From Alphaproteobacteria bacterium (GTDB taxonomy: Bacteria; Pseudomonadota; Alphaproteobacteria; Rickettsiales; SXRF01): 64,000 bases of DNA. The notes below the pieces were generated by a model. It worked only from the letters and a program-made list of their open reading frames with translations. It was not told the DNA's origin and searched no databases. Position 1 is the stretch's first letter. Each line of letters opens with the position of its first letter. The stretch is taken from assembly GCA_025360605.1 (NCBI GenBank), contig JANYBV010000012.1, positions 1-64,000 on the forward strand. Reading direction: 5' to 3'. This document shows, one piece after another, positions 17,496-26,096 of this stretch. A program made the position numbers and the translations under genes.

Positions 17496-17792
17496 ATGAG
17501 ATTTCGCCTCCGCAAGGCGAGTATAGATGCTGAACTAAGGACTTCCTTTGAGAGGTATGGTAAGGGAGCCATGCAGATAGTACTCGCAACTACTAATAAC
17601 TTTTATCATGAAGGTGTAACCCACCCTATAACCGAAGAACTTTTTCGTGAGTCTCTACTTCCTTGGCTTACAGAACAATATGATAAAGAGGAGCGAAAAG
17701 AAACTGTCTCGCTCATAATGGAAGCGGCTATAACGCTCTTTGTTTTTTTGGAACTATTCGTGGATGCGTGGAAGCATTTTTTTCCTAAATAA
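17496..17792 (+). CDS. Small protein with C-terminal membrane anchor
   Basis: A 98-aa protein; basic N-terminus (MRFRLRKAS), soluble middle, and one hydrophobic helix near the C-terminus (AAITLFVFLELFVDAWKHFF), so it is probably tail-anchored in the inner membrane. The ATG at 17496 follows AAAGG; the frame is open further upstream but overlaps the GST gene. It ends 3 bp before the TTG start of queG. Codon use looks more AT-rich than its neighbours. No family recognised. Confidence 0.6.
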   Translation: MRFRLRKASIDAELRTSFERYGKGAMQIVLATTNNFYHEGVTHPITEELFRESLLPWLTEQYDKEERKETVSLIMEAAITLFVFLELFVDAWKHFFPK

Positions 17793-17795
17793 GCA

Positions 17796-18833
17796 TTGTA
17801 TACGCTGGATACTAACATCAAAAAATCAATCCTTAATAAATCAAAGAGTATTGGCTTTGACACCATCGCGTTCACCATTCCTACTCTTGCTTTGAGCGTG
17901 CAAGCCGGTTTACACGGCTTTATCGAGCAAGGGTTTCACGGCGACATGGGCTGGATGGCGGATAAGGCCGCTAAACGCGCCGACCCCAAATTACTGTGGC
18001 CAGAGGTACAATCCGTCATCATGCTGGGGCATAATTACGGGCCGGATTTCGACCCGATGGAAAAATTGCAGCACCGTGAAACAGGTGTGATCTCGTCCTA
18101 TGCACTGAATAACGATTATCACGATGTCATCAAAAAACGCCTGAAGGAACTCGCCGGATGGATCGCGCACACCTATGGCTGCGAGGTGAAAGTATTTGTC
18201 GACACTGCCCCTGTGATGGAAAAATCCCTCGCCGCACAAGCAGGTCTGGGCTGGCAGGGCAAACACACCTGCATGGTCAGCCGCGAATTCGGCTCATGGT
18301 TGTTTCTGGGTAGTATATTCACCACCCTGCCCCTTGCGCCTGATATGCCCGAAAACGACCATTGCGGTAGTTGCAGAAAATGCCTTGATATCTGCCCTAC
18401 ACAAGCCTTCACCGCCAGCGGACAACTGGATGCACGCCGCTGCATCTCCTATCTCACCATCGAACATAAAGGCCAGATCCCATTGGAATTTCGCAAGGCC
18501 ATTGGCAACCGCATCTATGGCTGCGATGATTGCCTTGCCGTGTGCCCGTGGAACAAGTTTGCACAAACCGCGCAGGAAACCGCCTACCATCCGCGTAAAG
18601 AGCTGGAATCACCACTACTGCGCGATCTTTTAAAACTGGATGATACAGCGTTTAGGCTTCTGTTTTCCAAATCACCGGTCAAACGCATCGGCCGCGACCG
18701 CTTCGTACGCAACGTCCTGATTGCGGCGGGCAACAGCGCCGATCATTCGCTCATCGCCGATATTACCCCCTTATTGGCGGATGCATCACCGCTGGTGTCG
18801 GAAATGGCCGCGTGGGCACTTGGCGAATTTTAA
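17796..18833 (+). CDS. queG: Epoxyqueuosine reductase QueG
   Basis: Cobalamin-dependent enzyme that reduces epoxyqueuosine to queuosine at tRNA position 34, 345 aa. Visible are the conserved EQGFHGDMGWMA and VIMLGHNYGP segments, DTAPVMEKSLAAQAGLGWQGK (cobalamin/active site region), and two 4Fe-4S clusters in CGSCRKCLDICPTQAF and GCDDCLAVCPWNKF. A C-terminal HEAT-like tail completes the family layout. Translation appears to start at TTG 17796, directly after the stop of the small membrane protein. The queF gene for an earlier step lies at 32390-32842, not adjacent. Confidence 0.95.
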   Translation: MYTLDTNIKKSILNKSKSIGFDTIAFTIPTLALSVQAGLHGFIEQGFHGDMGWMADKAAKRADPKLLWPEVQSVIMLGHNYGPDFDPMEKLQHRETGVISSYALNNDYHDVIKKRLKELAGWIAHTYGCEVKVFVDTAPVMEKSLAAQAGLGWQGKHTCMVSREFGSWLFLGSIFTTLPLAPDMPENDHCGSCRKCLDICPTQAFTASGQLDARRCISYLTIEHKGQIPLEFRKAIGNRIYGCDDCLAVCPWNKFAQTAQETAYHPRKELESPLLRDLLKLDDTAFRLLFSKSPVKRIGRDRFVRNVLIAAGNSADHSLIADITPLLADASPLVSEMAAWALGEF

Positions 18834-18849
18834 AAAGCGTCTATATAAT
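18820..18849 (+). promoter_or_regulatory. Candidate grxC promoter
   Basis: TTGGCG (18820-18825), 18-bp spacer, perfect TATAAT (18844-18849). It overlaps the end of queG and lies 34 bp before the grxC ATG. Confidence 0.5.
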
Positions 18850-18882
18850 ATATAGTGTATCTCATTACCGATGGAGCGAAGC

Positions 18883-19146
18883 ATGTCTGAAGTCACCATT
18901 TACACCAAGGATTACTGCCCTTTTTGCGTCAAAGCAAAGAACCTGCTGAAGCGCAAAGGCCATGAAAACATCAAAGAAATCGACATCAGCCATGATGAAT
19001 CCCTGCAAAAGGAAATGATTGAAAAATCCGGTGGACGCAAAACCGTGCCACAAATTTTCATCGGCTCCAGTCATGTCGGCGGCTGCGACGACCTATATGC
19101 ACTGGATTCCGCAGGAAAACTCGATGCCATGCTGGCTTTGGTATAG
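18883..19146 (+). CDS. grxC: Glutaredoxin 3
   Basis: Glutathione-dependent thiol-disulfide oxidoreductase, 87 aa. The active site CPFC is at residues 11-14 (YTKDYCPFCVKAK), with cis-proline TVPQIFI and the glutathione-binding GGCDDL. The ATG at 18883 is chosen because GGAG precedes it by 6 nt and MSEVTIYTK is the usual start; an in-frame ATG lies 12 bp upstream. It reduces ribonucleotide reductase and protein disulfides in the cytoplasm. Confidence 0.95.
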   Translation: MSEVTIYTKDYCPFCVKAKNLLKRKGHENIKEIDISHDESLQKEMIEKSGGRKTVPQIFIGSSHVGGCDDLYALDSAGKLDAMLALV

Positions 19147-19365
19147 CGCCACGCGGTAAAATCAAAATTTCACTAGTATAGAAACGGGTGGTTTTGTTGC
19201 ATTTAAGCAACAGCACTAAGCTTTCTAATTTTTTTCTACACTACCACTACATATAGTTAGTGCAGCAATGATGAATTTTGTGTAAAGATTACATACAATT
19301 TTAGATAATTTTTACTATTAGAAAATTCTCTAGATAAATAAATAGCAAATAGAGGCGCATAGCGA

Positions 19366-20643
19366 GTGTACATCATACCGTTTTGGAATTTCTTCTGGAA
19401 GCATTCGGCTAAAGTGGGAGCAAAAGCGGTGTTAACTTCTGAATCTGGTACTACCCTTAGCGATAACTCTGAAGCCCTCCTTTCCAATGACGGCCTCACC
19501 CAAGCAGAAAAATATGAATACCTCGCCGAGTACGGCACCCACATATTATGCCTGCTCAACGCACACACCGGTTGCACCTATCTCTCGCGCAACTTCAACA
19601 CCATCACTGGCCTCGACAACCAGAGTTTTTATGGCACATCGCTGCTGAGCATCATGCACGCTGATTACCATGAATCGTTCGAGCGCATCACCCACCAGAC
19701 GATTCCTGAGAGCGAACCGATGCAGTGGCGCTGCAAGCTCCAGCATGCCGACCAAAAATGGTACTGGTACAACATGCTGATTCATTCAAAACATGGCGGC
19801 AAAGCCAACGAATATGTCTGCATCATGGAAAATGTCCATGAAATGATCCAAACACAAAGCACCCTGCAAAAATCCAAACTGGAAGTCGAGTTAGCACTGC
19901 GCTCGCGCTCGGAATTTCTCTCTAATATGAGCCATGAACTACGCACGCCGCTCAACGCCATCATCGGGTTTTCGCAAATTATAGAAAGCGAGATTTTCGG
20001 TAAAATTGATCACCCCCAATACCGCGACTATATCCGCCACATCCATGAAAGCGGCTTTGACCTGTTAGCTAAAATCGAAGACTTGCTGGAAATTGCCAAT
20101 ATCGATGCGGGCCGTGTGTCGTTATCGCCGGAAAAAGTCCACATCAATGAAATTTTCCGCCATGTGGCCGAAACACAATCCCATCACGCCATGTCCGCGC
20201 AGGTGACGCTGACCACGCGCTGCTCCCCGAACGACATTATGCTTTTTGTCGACCGCCTGAAACTACAGCACATACTCGGGCATCTGGTTTCGAACGCCAT
20301 CAAATTTTCGCCGCAGGACACCTCCATCTCCTTGAGTGCGGTGGCTACCGAAAATGGCCTGAACATCTACGTTCAGGATACCGGCACCGGCATGACCAGC
20401 CGCAAGCTGAACGCCATCACCATGGCCATGCAGGAAGATAATTGCTGGAGTGTCGCCCATGATAACCAGAGCATTGGGCTTGGCCTTGCGCTCACGCGTG
20501 AATTTGTAGTGCTGCACGGCGGCGAGGTCAGTGTTGACAGCAGGCCAGCCGAAGGAACGACCATCACCATCAGCCTGCCGAAGGAATGCGTGTATCAGAC
20601 CGTGGTTGAGGATGTTGAATACGAAGAGCAAGCCGTCGGCTGA
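19366..20643 (+). CDS. PAS-domain sensor histidine kinase
   Basis: A cytoplasmic sensor kinase of 425 aa. Residues 50-160 form a PAS domain. The dimerisation domain carries the phospho-acceptor His190 in FLSNMSHELRTPLNAIIGFS, and the ATPase domain shows HLVSNAIKF (N box), DTGTGM (G1) and GLGLALTREFVVLHGG (G2). There are no convincing membrane helices and no response regulator gene beside it, so it is an orphan. The start is GTG 19366; an in-frame GTG at 19429, 8 nt after GGAG, is an equally good start and would remove 21 residues. The H box resembles the DivJ/PleC-type kinases, which is only suggestive. Confidence 0.88.
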   Translation: MYIIPFWNFFWKHSAKVGAKAVLTSESGTTLSDNSEALLSNDGLTQAEKYEYLAEYGTHILCLLNAHTGCTYLSRNFNTITGLDNQSFYGTSLLSIMHADYHESFERITHQTIPESEPMQWRCKLQHADQKWYWYNMLIHSKHGGKANEYVCIMENVHEMIQTQSTLQKSKLEVELALRSRSEFLSNMSHELRTPLNAIIGFSQIIESEIFGKIDHPQYRDYIRHIHESGFDLLAKIEDLLEIANIDAGRVSLSPEKVHINEIFRHVAETQSHHAMSAQVTLTTRCSPNDIMLFVDRLKLQHILGHLVSNAIKFSPQDTSISLSAVATENGLNIYVQDTGTGMTSRKLNAITMAMQEDNCWSVAHDNQSIGLGLALTREFVVLHGGEVSVDSRPAEGTTITISLPKECVYQTVVEDVEYEEQAVG

Positions 20644-20672
20644 TCGTACAAGCGGCCATTAACAGGCATATC

Positions 20673-21263
20673 ATGAATAAAGAACAAGCCGCCCTCGATA
20701 TCATTAATGCTGCGTTACCTGCCGTTCCGTTTGAAGGCTGGAACCAGCAGACGCTCAAGAATGCCGCCGTAAAAGCGGGCTATAAAAAAACCGATGTGAT
20801 CCGCGTGTTTCAGGGCGGTGCAGTAGAAGCCGCCGAACAGTTCCTGCAACATTTTGACCGTGCCATGGAACAGGCCTTACAGGGCTATTACCTCGACACT
20901 ATGAAAATACGCGAGCGCATCACCACCGCCGTGCGCGTCAAACTGGAGCTGATGGAGCCACACCGCGAGTCTGTGCGTAAAGCCATGGCGTTGCTGGCGC
21001 TGCCATTTTACATGCACCGCAGCCTGCGGCTTTTATACGAAACGGTAGATTCTATATGGTATGCGGTAGGTGATCAGTCGACCGATTTTAATTTCTATAC
21101 CAAGCGCCTGACGCTGGCGGGGGTGTATTCCTCTACGCTCATTTTCTGGCTGGATGATAAAAGTCCGGGCTGTGCCAACAGCTGGGTGTTTTTAGACCGC
21201 CGCATCAACGATATTATGACGATTGAAAAAGTGAAAAAACACCTGCGTGAAAAATTTTTATAG
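20673..21263 (+). CDS. COQ9 family ubiquinone-biosynthesis protein
   Basis: A 196-aa COQ9-type protein. COQ9 resembles TetR regulators in fold but binds lipids and presents ubiquinone intermediates to the COQ7 hydroxylase. The N-terminal helices match the fold (WNQQTLKNAAVKAGYKKTDV), and the C-terminal part has the diagnostic DSIWYAVGDQSTDFNFYTKRLTLAGVY region. COQ9 is common in alphaproteobacteria and mitochondria, so it also supports the taxonomic reading. It is convergent with the pseudopilin gene, only 4 bp apart. Confidence 0.93.
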   Translation: MNKEQAALDIINAALPAVPFEGWNQQTLKNAAVKAGYKKTDVIRVFQGGAVEAAEQFLQHFDRAMEQALQGYYLDTMKIRERITTAVRVKLELMEPHRESVRKAMALLALPFYMHRSLRLLYETVDSIWYAVGDQSTDFNFYTKRLTLAGVYSSTLIFWLDDKSPGCANSWVFLDRRINDIMTIEKVKKHLREKFL

Positions 21264-21267
21264 CCAA

Positions 21268-22266
21268 CTAATAGACGCACACACACTTTAAACTGCCACT
21301 ACTAGACCCACAGCTGGGCGGAACACCGGCACAGGTTATCCCACCGCTGATAGTACCTCCACCACCGCTGGCACCTCCGGCTCCCCCGCCGGTCGTCGGA
21401 TTAGTATTCGCACCCCCGCCTGCATTAATGTTAAAAGGCTGTGCCAGAATACTGGATGGCAGAATGTAATCACCACGGCTGGTGATATATACCAGATCAT
21501 CGAAATTATCGAGTTTGTTGGCTGGATTAGATGTGGGATCTTTTTGGACAAATACGCCATCCACTCCTGTGGCTGCAGCGCTGCTATCACAATCGCAATT
21601 ATCCAGCTCGGAGGTATTGACAGAACTGGCATTAATGCGTGTTGCTCCGCCGTTGCGTGGATAGGCTCCGTGGCCATCAGGACCGAAGCTGATAAGCGCT
21701 TCGCAGATGATGGTCGACTTCGCGTTACCCTGCGCATCCTTAATCGTCATGCGCGTCGACATGTCATAGGTGCTGATAATATTGAACGCGCCCATTTGCG
21801 TCATATCCTTGCTGACCGCATACATAAAGCGCCGTCCCCAGCCATCGAACGCATAGTCATCGGGCAATTGCAGCGTTTTAACGGGAATCATTCCCTCGCG
21901 CACGTCCTGCGCGCCTACAGCGGGCGATTGTGAAAAGTTGGCGGCCGGCGCACCGCCGGTACAGGCCCCCGGATTAGTCGCCGCCACACCGAAATTGAGG
22001 GTACTGATAGTAATCGTGGCATCGGCAGGGCACGGCAGACGGCTGAAGGCCAGACGGTATTCATACAGCGCTTTCTGGATCGCCTCCATTTTGGCAACGG
22101 TCTGTCTATATTGCAAGCCCCGCAGGCCTGCAGAAAATGCCGTGACCAACGACACGGACACAATAGAAATAATGGCCAGCACCACCGTCATTTCGAGCAG
22201 GGTAAACCCCTGCGTCTGACGCTTATGTGGATGTTGGCTTTGTAAAGTGGCCATTATGCTTTCCAT
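21268..22266 (-). CDS. Orphan prepilin/pseudopilin-like protein
   Basis: A 332-aa protein with a type IV prepilin leader: basic HPHKRQTQG then FTLLEMTVVLAIISIVSVSL, with cleavage after Gly20 and Glu at mature position 5. It is longer than ordinary pseudopilins. The body contains paired cysteines (DNCDCDS) and a folded segment with FDGWGRRFMYAV, which is common in GspG/GspH-like proteins. It ends in a Gly/Ala-rich linker (about residues 278-305) and a short Cys-rich tail CAGVPPSC...LKCVCVY. No other pilus or type II secretion genes are in the window. ATG 22254 is an alternative start. Confidence 0.75.
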   Translation of the reverse strand: MESIMATLQSQHPHKRQTQGFTLLEMTVVLAIISIVSVSLVTAFSAGLRGLQYRQTVAKMEAIQKALYEYRLAFSRLPCPADATITISTLNFGVAATNPGACTGGAPAANFSQSPAVGAQDVREGMIPVKTLQLPDDYAFDGWGRRFMYAVSKDMTQMGAFNIISTYDMSTRMTIKDAQGNAKSTIICEALISFGPDGHGAYPRNGGATRINASSVNTSELDNCDCDSSAAATGVDGVFVQKDPTSNPANKLDNFDDLVYITSRGDYILPSSILAQPFNINAGGGANTNPTTGGGAGGASGGGGTISGGITCAGVPPSCGSSSGSLKCVCVY

Positions 22267-22361
22267 TACAGTTAGAATGCTGGAATTCTATTGTAAAACG
22301 CAATGGATTAAGGCTTTGTTAATATATCCAGCAAAACCAGTATTTTGCTTTATCTCAGCCA

Positions 22362-22736
22362 TTAGCCAACCAGATAGCGGGCGACAAACGCAAAATAGAA
22401 TCCAATCAAATACAACCCAACAGACACATAAAAAAACCCAAGGCTGATTCGCCGTAGGCGCAGGCATGCTTTTGCTCTATCTGCATCCACCGGACAGGGA
22501 GCATTGCGGCTCAGGTAGCGTGTGGTACCAGAAATCACAATCATGACGCCGGAAAAGGTAAAAAGCCCTACCTTATGCTCGGAAAGCCATATAAGCTGCG
22601 GAAATGTGCTGACCACCCCTATAAGGGCAGCGCCCGCCCCCAGCGATACGAATAATGCAGGCAAAGCACAGCATAGCAGCGTGCTAAACGACCCAAATAA
22701 CGCCAGTGTTGGTACAATAGTGTTACGGAAGCTCAT
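22362..22736 (-). CDS. Small membrane protein of the metal operon (MerT-like context)
   Basis: A 124-aa protein with about three membrane helices. The first carries a vicinal cysteine pair followed by a proline (LLCCALPALF), a pattern seen in MerT-like heavy-metal importers; another Cys pair (APCPVD...KAC) lies in the loop. Its ATG overlaps the stop of the HMA-protein gene by 4 bp. By analogy with merTP, this protein could pass a metal ion received from the periplasmic HMA protein across the membrane. The similarity to MerT is by layout, not clear sequence identity, so metal and direction are unknown. Confidence 0.6.
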   Translation of the reverse strand: MSFRNTIVPTLALFGSFSTLLCCALPALFVSLGAGAALIGVVSTFPQLIWLSEHKVGLFTFSGVMIVISGTTRYLSRNAPCPVDADRAKACLRLRRISLGFFYVSVGLYLIGFYFAFVARYLVG

Positions 22737-23020
22737 TGGTTATAACGCTTAATATCAGTCACCGTGTATCCGGCGTCAATCAAAAGCGCGGTAATGACCT
22801 TATCATCCATTGTTTGGTTTGCTTTGGTGTTGATGATAACCAGCTTGTTATCAAGATCCACTTTTACCTTCTCGACAGCAGGTTGCGCCTTAAAAGTTTT
22901 TTCAATACCCGTCGCACAAAAGGAACAGACCAGCCCATTCACGCTGGCTTTTATGGTTTCGGCCTGCGCTGTACCGGAAACCATCATAAACAGAAAACCT
23001 GCTCTAAACATTCTATGCAT
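22733..23020 (-). CDS. Periplasmic heavy-metal-associated (HMA, MerP-like) protein
   Basis: A 95-aa protein with a signal peptide (residues 1-20, ending AQA) and a single ferredoxin-like HMA domain. The metal site is CSFC (Cys32 and Cys35) in the loop after the first strand, a variant of the usual CxxC loop. The rest matches the fold (VEKVKVDLDNKLVIINTK, then LLIDAGYTVTDI). It is the third gene of a four-gene operon led by the MerR-type regulator, between an outer-membrane protein and a membrane protein. Likely role: binding a soft metal ion in the periplasm. Confidence 0.8.
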   Translation of the reverse strand: MHRMFRAGFLFMMVSGTAQAETIKASVNGLVCSFCATGIEKTFKAQPAVEKVKVDLDNKLVIINTKANQTMDDKVITALLIDAGYTVTDIKRYNQ

Positions 23021-23029
23021 ACCGCCTCC

Positions 23030-23659
23030 TCAAAACTGCAAGACCCAGTTTGCCATGATGTGATGATTGCTGCTATAGCCTGCCTCCACCAGCGTTGTCT
23101 TATAAAAAAAACGCACGAGAGGTGTGATCACCCGTGTCTGGTCTTTGGCAGGGTGGTTATCGAACTGCACCATCAGCCATGTATTCAGGTCGTCATAATT
23201 GGCAATGTATGGCGCAAAACCAACCCTTGCCCGTTGCCATACTGAGGTTTCTATATGATCGGCATACATGCCGCGTATTTCATACGAGGTAAATATACGC
23301 CTACTTTCGTAATCCGCCATCACCGCAGACCACGCGGAAAACCCGTTACCAGCATGGTAATGCGATATGCCTGCGCCTGTCATATTGAATATATTTGCCT
23401 GACCATCTGGCATATTCCAGCGTTTGACCAGCGTATTGAGCTGCGGGCCAATAGTTTTAAATTCCTTGCCGCCTTCTTCCTGCTTGGCATACAACCCGAC
23501 CGCGTAATCTTTGGTCACCGTATAATCTAACGAGAGCGTGTGTCCGGTTTCGTCATTTTCCTGCATCGCCATAGTACCTCCCACATACGAAATGGGCTTT
23601 GCATCGGCAGCGGCTATCCAGAAAAAACTGGCGAATGCGGCAATGGCAATGCTTTTCAT
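23030..23659 (-). CDS. Putative outer-membrane beta-barrel protein of the metal operon
   Basis: A 209-aa exported protein. A signal peptide (about residues 1-20, ADA) is followed by alternating beta-strand-like segments and a C-terminal aromatic residue (MANWVLQF), the usual end of an outer-membrane barrel. It contains several His and Asp residues (HYHAGNGF, SSNHHIMANW) that could touch metals, but no defined motif. It overlaps the regulator gene by 4 bp and precedes the HMA protein by 9 bp. A role in metal passage through the outer membrane is inferred from the operon only. Confidence 0.6.
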   Translation of the reverse strand: MKSIAIAAFASFFWIAAADAKPISYVGGTMAMQENDETGHTLSLDYTVTKDYAVGLYAKQEEGGKEFKTIGPQLNTLVKRWNMPDGQANIFNMTGAGISHYHAGNGFSAWSAVMADYESRRIFTSYEIRGMYADHIETSVWQRARVGFAPYIANYDDLNTWLMVQFDNHPAKDQTRVITPLVRFFYKTTLVEAGYSSNHHIMANWVLQF

Positions 23660-24078
23660 GGCTTTGCTTTCTTGCTGATATGTTCAAGTATCGGGCAGCA
23701 ATCCGTGGGGGAATCATCTGCCGGACATTGCGCCACCAATTCTTTTAATACCTTTTTAATTTCTTTTAATTCGCAGATACGCATTTCCGCTTCTTTGATT
23801 TTGGCTTCCGTATGCATCAATATCTGCGCGCAGGTAGATTGATCAGAAGTTTTCAAGGTCAGCAGCTTGCGGATTTCATCCAGAGTAAAGCTGAGTTCCT
23901 TGGCTCCACGGATAAAACGTACCACCCTAACCGTCTGTTGGTTGTAAAGCCTGTATCCGGCGGGCGAGCGTGATGTATCCGCAAGCAGTCCCATTTTTTC
24001 GTAATAGCGCAGCGTATCGGCGCTCACGCCCGTAAGCTCTGATAGTTTCCCGATAGTAAGTTGCCTGCTGCTTGTCAT
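23656..24078 (-). CDS. MerR-family divalent-metal-type regulator
   Basis: A 140-aa MerR regulator. The N-terminal winged helix (TIGKLSELTGVSADTLRYYEK) and the dimerisation helix are standard. Metal-site cysteines sit in STCAQ at the start of the dimer helix and in AQCPADDSPTDCCPI at the C-terminus. This three-position pattern fits MerR/ZntR/CadR/PbrR sensors of divalent ions rather than CueR (Cu+). The frame is open to 24117, but the ATG at 24078 is preferred because the upstream part covers the operator. With the visible promoter the message would start at about 24079, so the regulator may be read from a leaderless mRNA. Confidence 0.9.
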   Translation of the reverse strand: MTSSRQLTIGKLSELTGVSADTLRYYEKMGLLADTSRSPAGYRLYNQQTVRVVRFIRGAKELSFTLDEIRKLLTLKTSDQSTCAQILMHTEAKIKEAEMRICELKEIKKVLKELVAQCPADDSPTDCCPILEHISKKAKP

Positions 24079-24085
24079 ATAAGCA

Positions 24086-24117
24086 AGTATAAACCTTGGA
24101 GTATACTCCAAGGTCAA
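24086..24117 (-). promoter_or_regulatory. MerR-type promoter with perfect 22-bp operator palindrome
   Basis: On the minus strand TTGACC (24117-24112) and TATACT (24091-24086) are separated by 20 bp, the overlong spacing typical of MerR promoters. Between and overlapping them is a perfect palindrome at 24093-24114 with half-site ACCTTGGAGTA, close to ZntR/MerR-class operators. Confidence 0.85.
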
Positions 24118-24159
24118 TGCTTATTTTAAAACACGCAACCGACCAATAACAGTCAGTGA

Positions 24160-25560
24160 TTACATGTGTATGACTTTACCAAACGCATCCAGTACCGATT
24201 CATGCATCATTTCCGACAAGGTCGGGTGCGGGAACACGGTGTGCATAAGGTCAAGCTCGGTGCCTTCCATCTGGCGGGCAATGGCATATCCCTGAATCAT
24301 TTCGGTCACTTCCGCACCGATCATGTGCGCGCCGAGCAATTCGCCGGTTTTGGCATCAAAGATGGTTTTGATCAGGCCTTCGGGTTCGCCCAACGCAATC
24401 GCCTTGCCGTTGCCGATAAACTGGAAGCGGCCAACTTTGATGTCTTTCTTCGCTTCTTTGGCGGCTTTTTCGGTCATGCCCACGCTTGCGATCTGCGGCC
24501 ATGAATAGGTGCATCCCGGAATGTTTTTGGTGTTGAGCGGATGTACATCTTTTTGTCCGGCGATTTTTTCAATGCAGATCACGCCTTCGTGCGACGCTTT
24601 ATGCGCCAGCCACGGCGGACCGGTTAAATCACCAATCGCGTATACTCCTGCCTCACCGGTAGCCGACCATTTATCAACCACGATGTGCGTTTTTTCGACT
24701 TTTACCTTCGTGCCTTCAAGGCCAAGATTCTCAACATTGCCGACAATGCCCACCGCCATGATCACGCGGTCCACGGTTACATCCGTGGTTTTCCCAGCGG
24801 CTTCAAGTGTCACGGTTACGTTGTCCTTACCTTTTTTCAGGCCTTTGACATTGGTGGCGGTATGAATTTTCATACCCTGCTTTTCAAACGATTTCTGTGC
24901 GAGCTTCGAGATTTCCTCATCTTCCACCGGAAGGATGCGCTCCATCACTTCCACCACCGTCACATCCGCGCCCATCGAGCGGTAGAAACTAGCGAACTCA
25001 ATGCCAATCGCACCGCTACCAACCACCAGCAGCGACTTCGGCATTTCGGTTGGCACCATCGCTTCTTTATACGTCCACACCAGCTTGCCGTCCGGCTCCA
25101 TGCCCTCAATCGTGCGCGCCCGCGCTCCAGTTGCGAGAATGATGTGCTTGGCGGTGAGTTCGCTGACTTTTTTACCATCCTTTTCAACGGACACTTTACC
25201 TTTGCCCGCGAGTTTGCCGTGACCGTCAAACACGGTGACTTTATTTTTCTTCATCAGGCCTGATACGCCTTTGGACAACTGACTTGCCACGCCGCGTGAA
25301 CGCGCCACGACTTTGGCGAGATCAAACTTGATGTTGGTAGCGGAAATGCCATAAGCATCGAGGTTGTGCATCAGGTGATGGATTTCCGACGAACGCAACA
25401 GCGCTTTCGTTGGGATACAACCCCAGTTGAGGCAGATGCCGCCCATGTGTTCGCGTTCCACCAGCGCGGTTTTCATCCCCAGCTGCGAGGCACGAATGGC
25501 GGTTACATATCCACCTGGCCCACCGCCCACAATCACTACGTCAAAATTTGTCTCGGTCAT
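24160..25560 (-). CDS. lpd: Dihydrolipoyl dehydrogenase (E3)
   Basis: FAD-dependent E3 component that reoxidises the lipoyl groups of pyruvate dehydrogenase using NAD, 466 aa. Visible are VVIVGGGPGGYVTAIRA (FAD), the redox disulfide Cys43/Cys48 in GGICLNWGCIPTK, the NAD motif VVGSGAIGIEFASFYRSMG, a second FAD strand YAIGDLTG, and the C-terminal active-site HPHPTLSE with the catalytic His-Glu pair. Length is normal. It is the last PDH gene of the minus-strand run, separated from pdhC by an NTF2-like gene. Confidence 0.97.
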   Translation of the reverse strand: MTETNFDVVIVGGGPGGYVTAIRASQLGMKTALVEREHMGGICLNWGCIPTKALLRSSEIHHLMHNLDAYGISATNIKFDLAKVVARSRGVASQLSKGVSGLMKKNKVTVFDGHGKLAGKGKVSVEKDGKKVSELTAKHIILATGARARTIEGMEPDGKLVWTYKEAMVPTEMPKSLLVVGSGAIGIEFASFYRSMGADVTVVEVMERILPVEDEEISKLAQKSFEKQGMKIHTATNVKGLKKGKDNVTVTLEAAGKTTDVTVDRVIMAVGIVGNVENLGLEGTKVKVEKTHIVVDKWSATGEAGVYAIGDLTGPPWLAHKASHEGVICIEKIAGQKDVHPLNTKNIPGCTYSWPQIASVGMTEKAAKEAKKDIKVGRFQFIGNGKAIALGEPEGLIKTIFDAKTGELLGAHMIGAEVTEMIQGYAIARQMEGTELDLMHTVFPHPTLSEMMHESVLDAFGKVIHM

Positions 25561-25578
25561 TGTCTTTTTCCTGTAAAA

Positions 25579-26073
25579 TTATTGCTGTTCATCCGGCAGA
25601 GGCACGCGGGACGAGTGCTGGTCAACGATCAGCCATTTGCCACCTTCGAGCGAATAGACGAAGGAGAAACGCGCCGGAATCGTCACCTGCTCGCCTTCTT
25701 GCGTGTAGCTCAGCGTATAGCGGCCACTATTGACGGCCATGGTACCGAAGGTGCGCGGATGCGTGTCTTCGATTTCCACCTTGATATCGGGATTGACAAT
25801 CACGCGCTTGAAATAGCCTTCAATCTGCTCGCGCTTGGTCAGCGGGTCTTGGGCAAAGGTGGAGATCATGATGGCGTGCTTGTCATAAAGCTTCATGATG
25901 GCATCGACATTGCCACCTTCCACCGCTTCTTTCCACTGGGTCAGCGCACCGTCGACATCCTGTTTGCCAGCACTTTTGGCAGGTTTATCGTCCGATGGCG
26001 CTTCGCGCGCAATCACGGGAGAAGCAAAAAGCAACGTAGCGGCGATCAGGCTGGTAAGGCGTAAATGGGTCAT
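25579..26073 (-). CDS. Exported NTF2-like (SnoaL/DUF4440-type) protein
   Basis: A 164-aa protein with a signal peptide (residues 1-22, VIA) and a cone-shaped NTF2-like domain: ALTQWKEAVEGGNVDAIMKLYDKHAIMISTF, then strands ending in FVYSLEGGKWLIVDQHSS. This fold (CaMKII-association/SnoaL type) binds small ligands or mediates oligomerisation; no catalytic residue is obvious. It lies between pdhC and lpd, 18 bp before lpd, probably co-transcribed. A periplasmic protein in a PDH gene run is unexpected. Confidence 0.75.
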   Translation of the reverse strand: MTHLRLTSLIAATLLFASPVIAREAPSDDKPAKSAGKQDVDGALTQWKEAVEGGNVDAIMKLYDKHAIMISTFAQDPLTKREQIEGYFKRVIVNPDIKVEIEDTHPRTFGTMAVNSGRYTLSYTQEGEQVTIPARFSFVYSLEGGKWLIVDQHSSRVPLPDEQQ

Positions 26074-26096
26074 TATACGAACTTTCTTGGTTACGA

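Noticed and set aside
19195..19212. TGTTGC-ATTTAA-GCAACA hairpin after grxC as terminator
   Set aside because: Weak 6-bp AT-rich-looped stem with no T tract.
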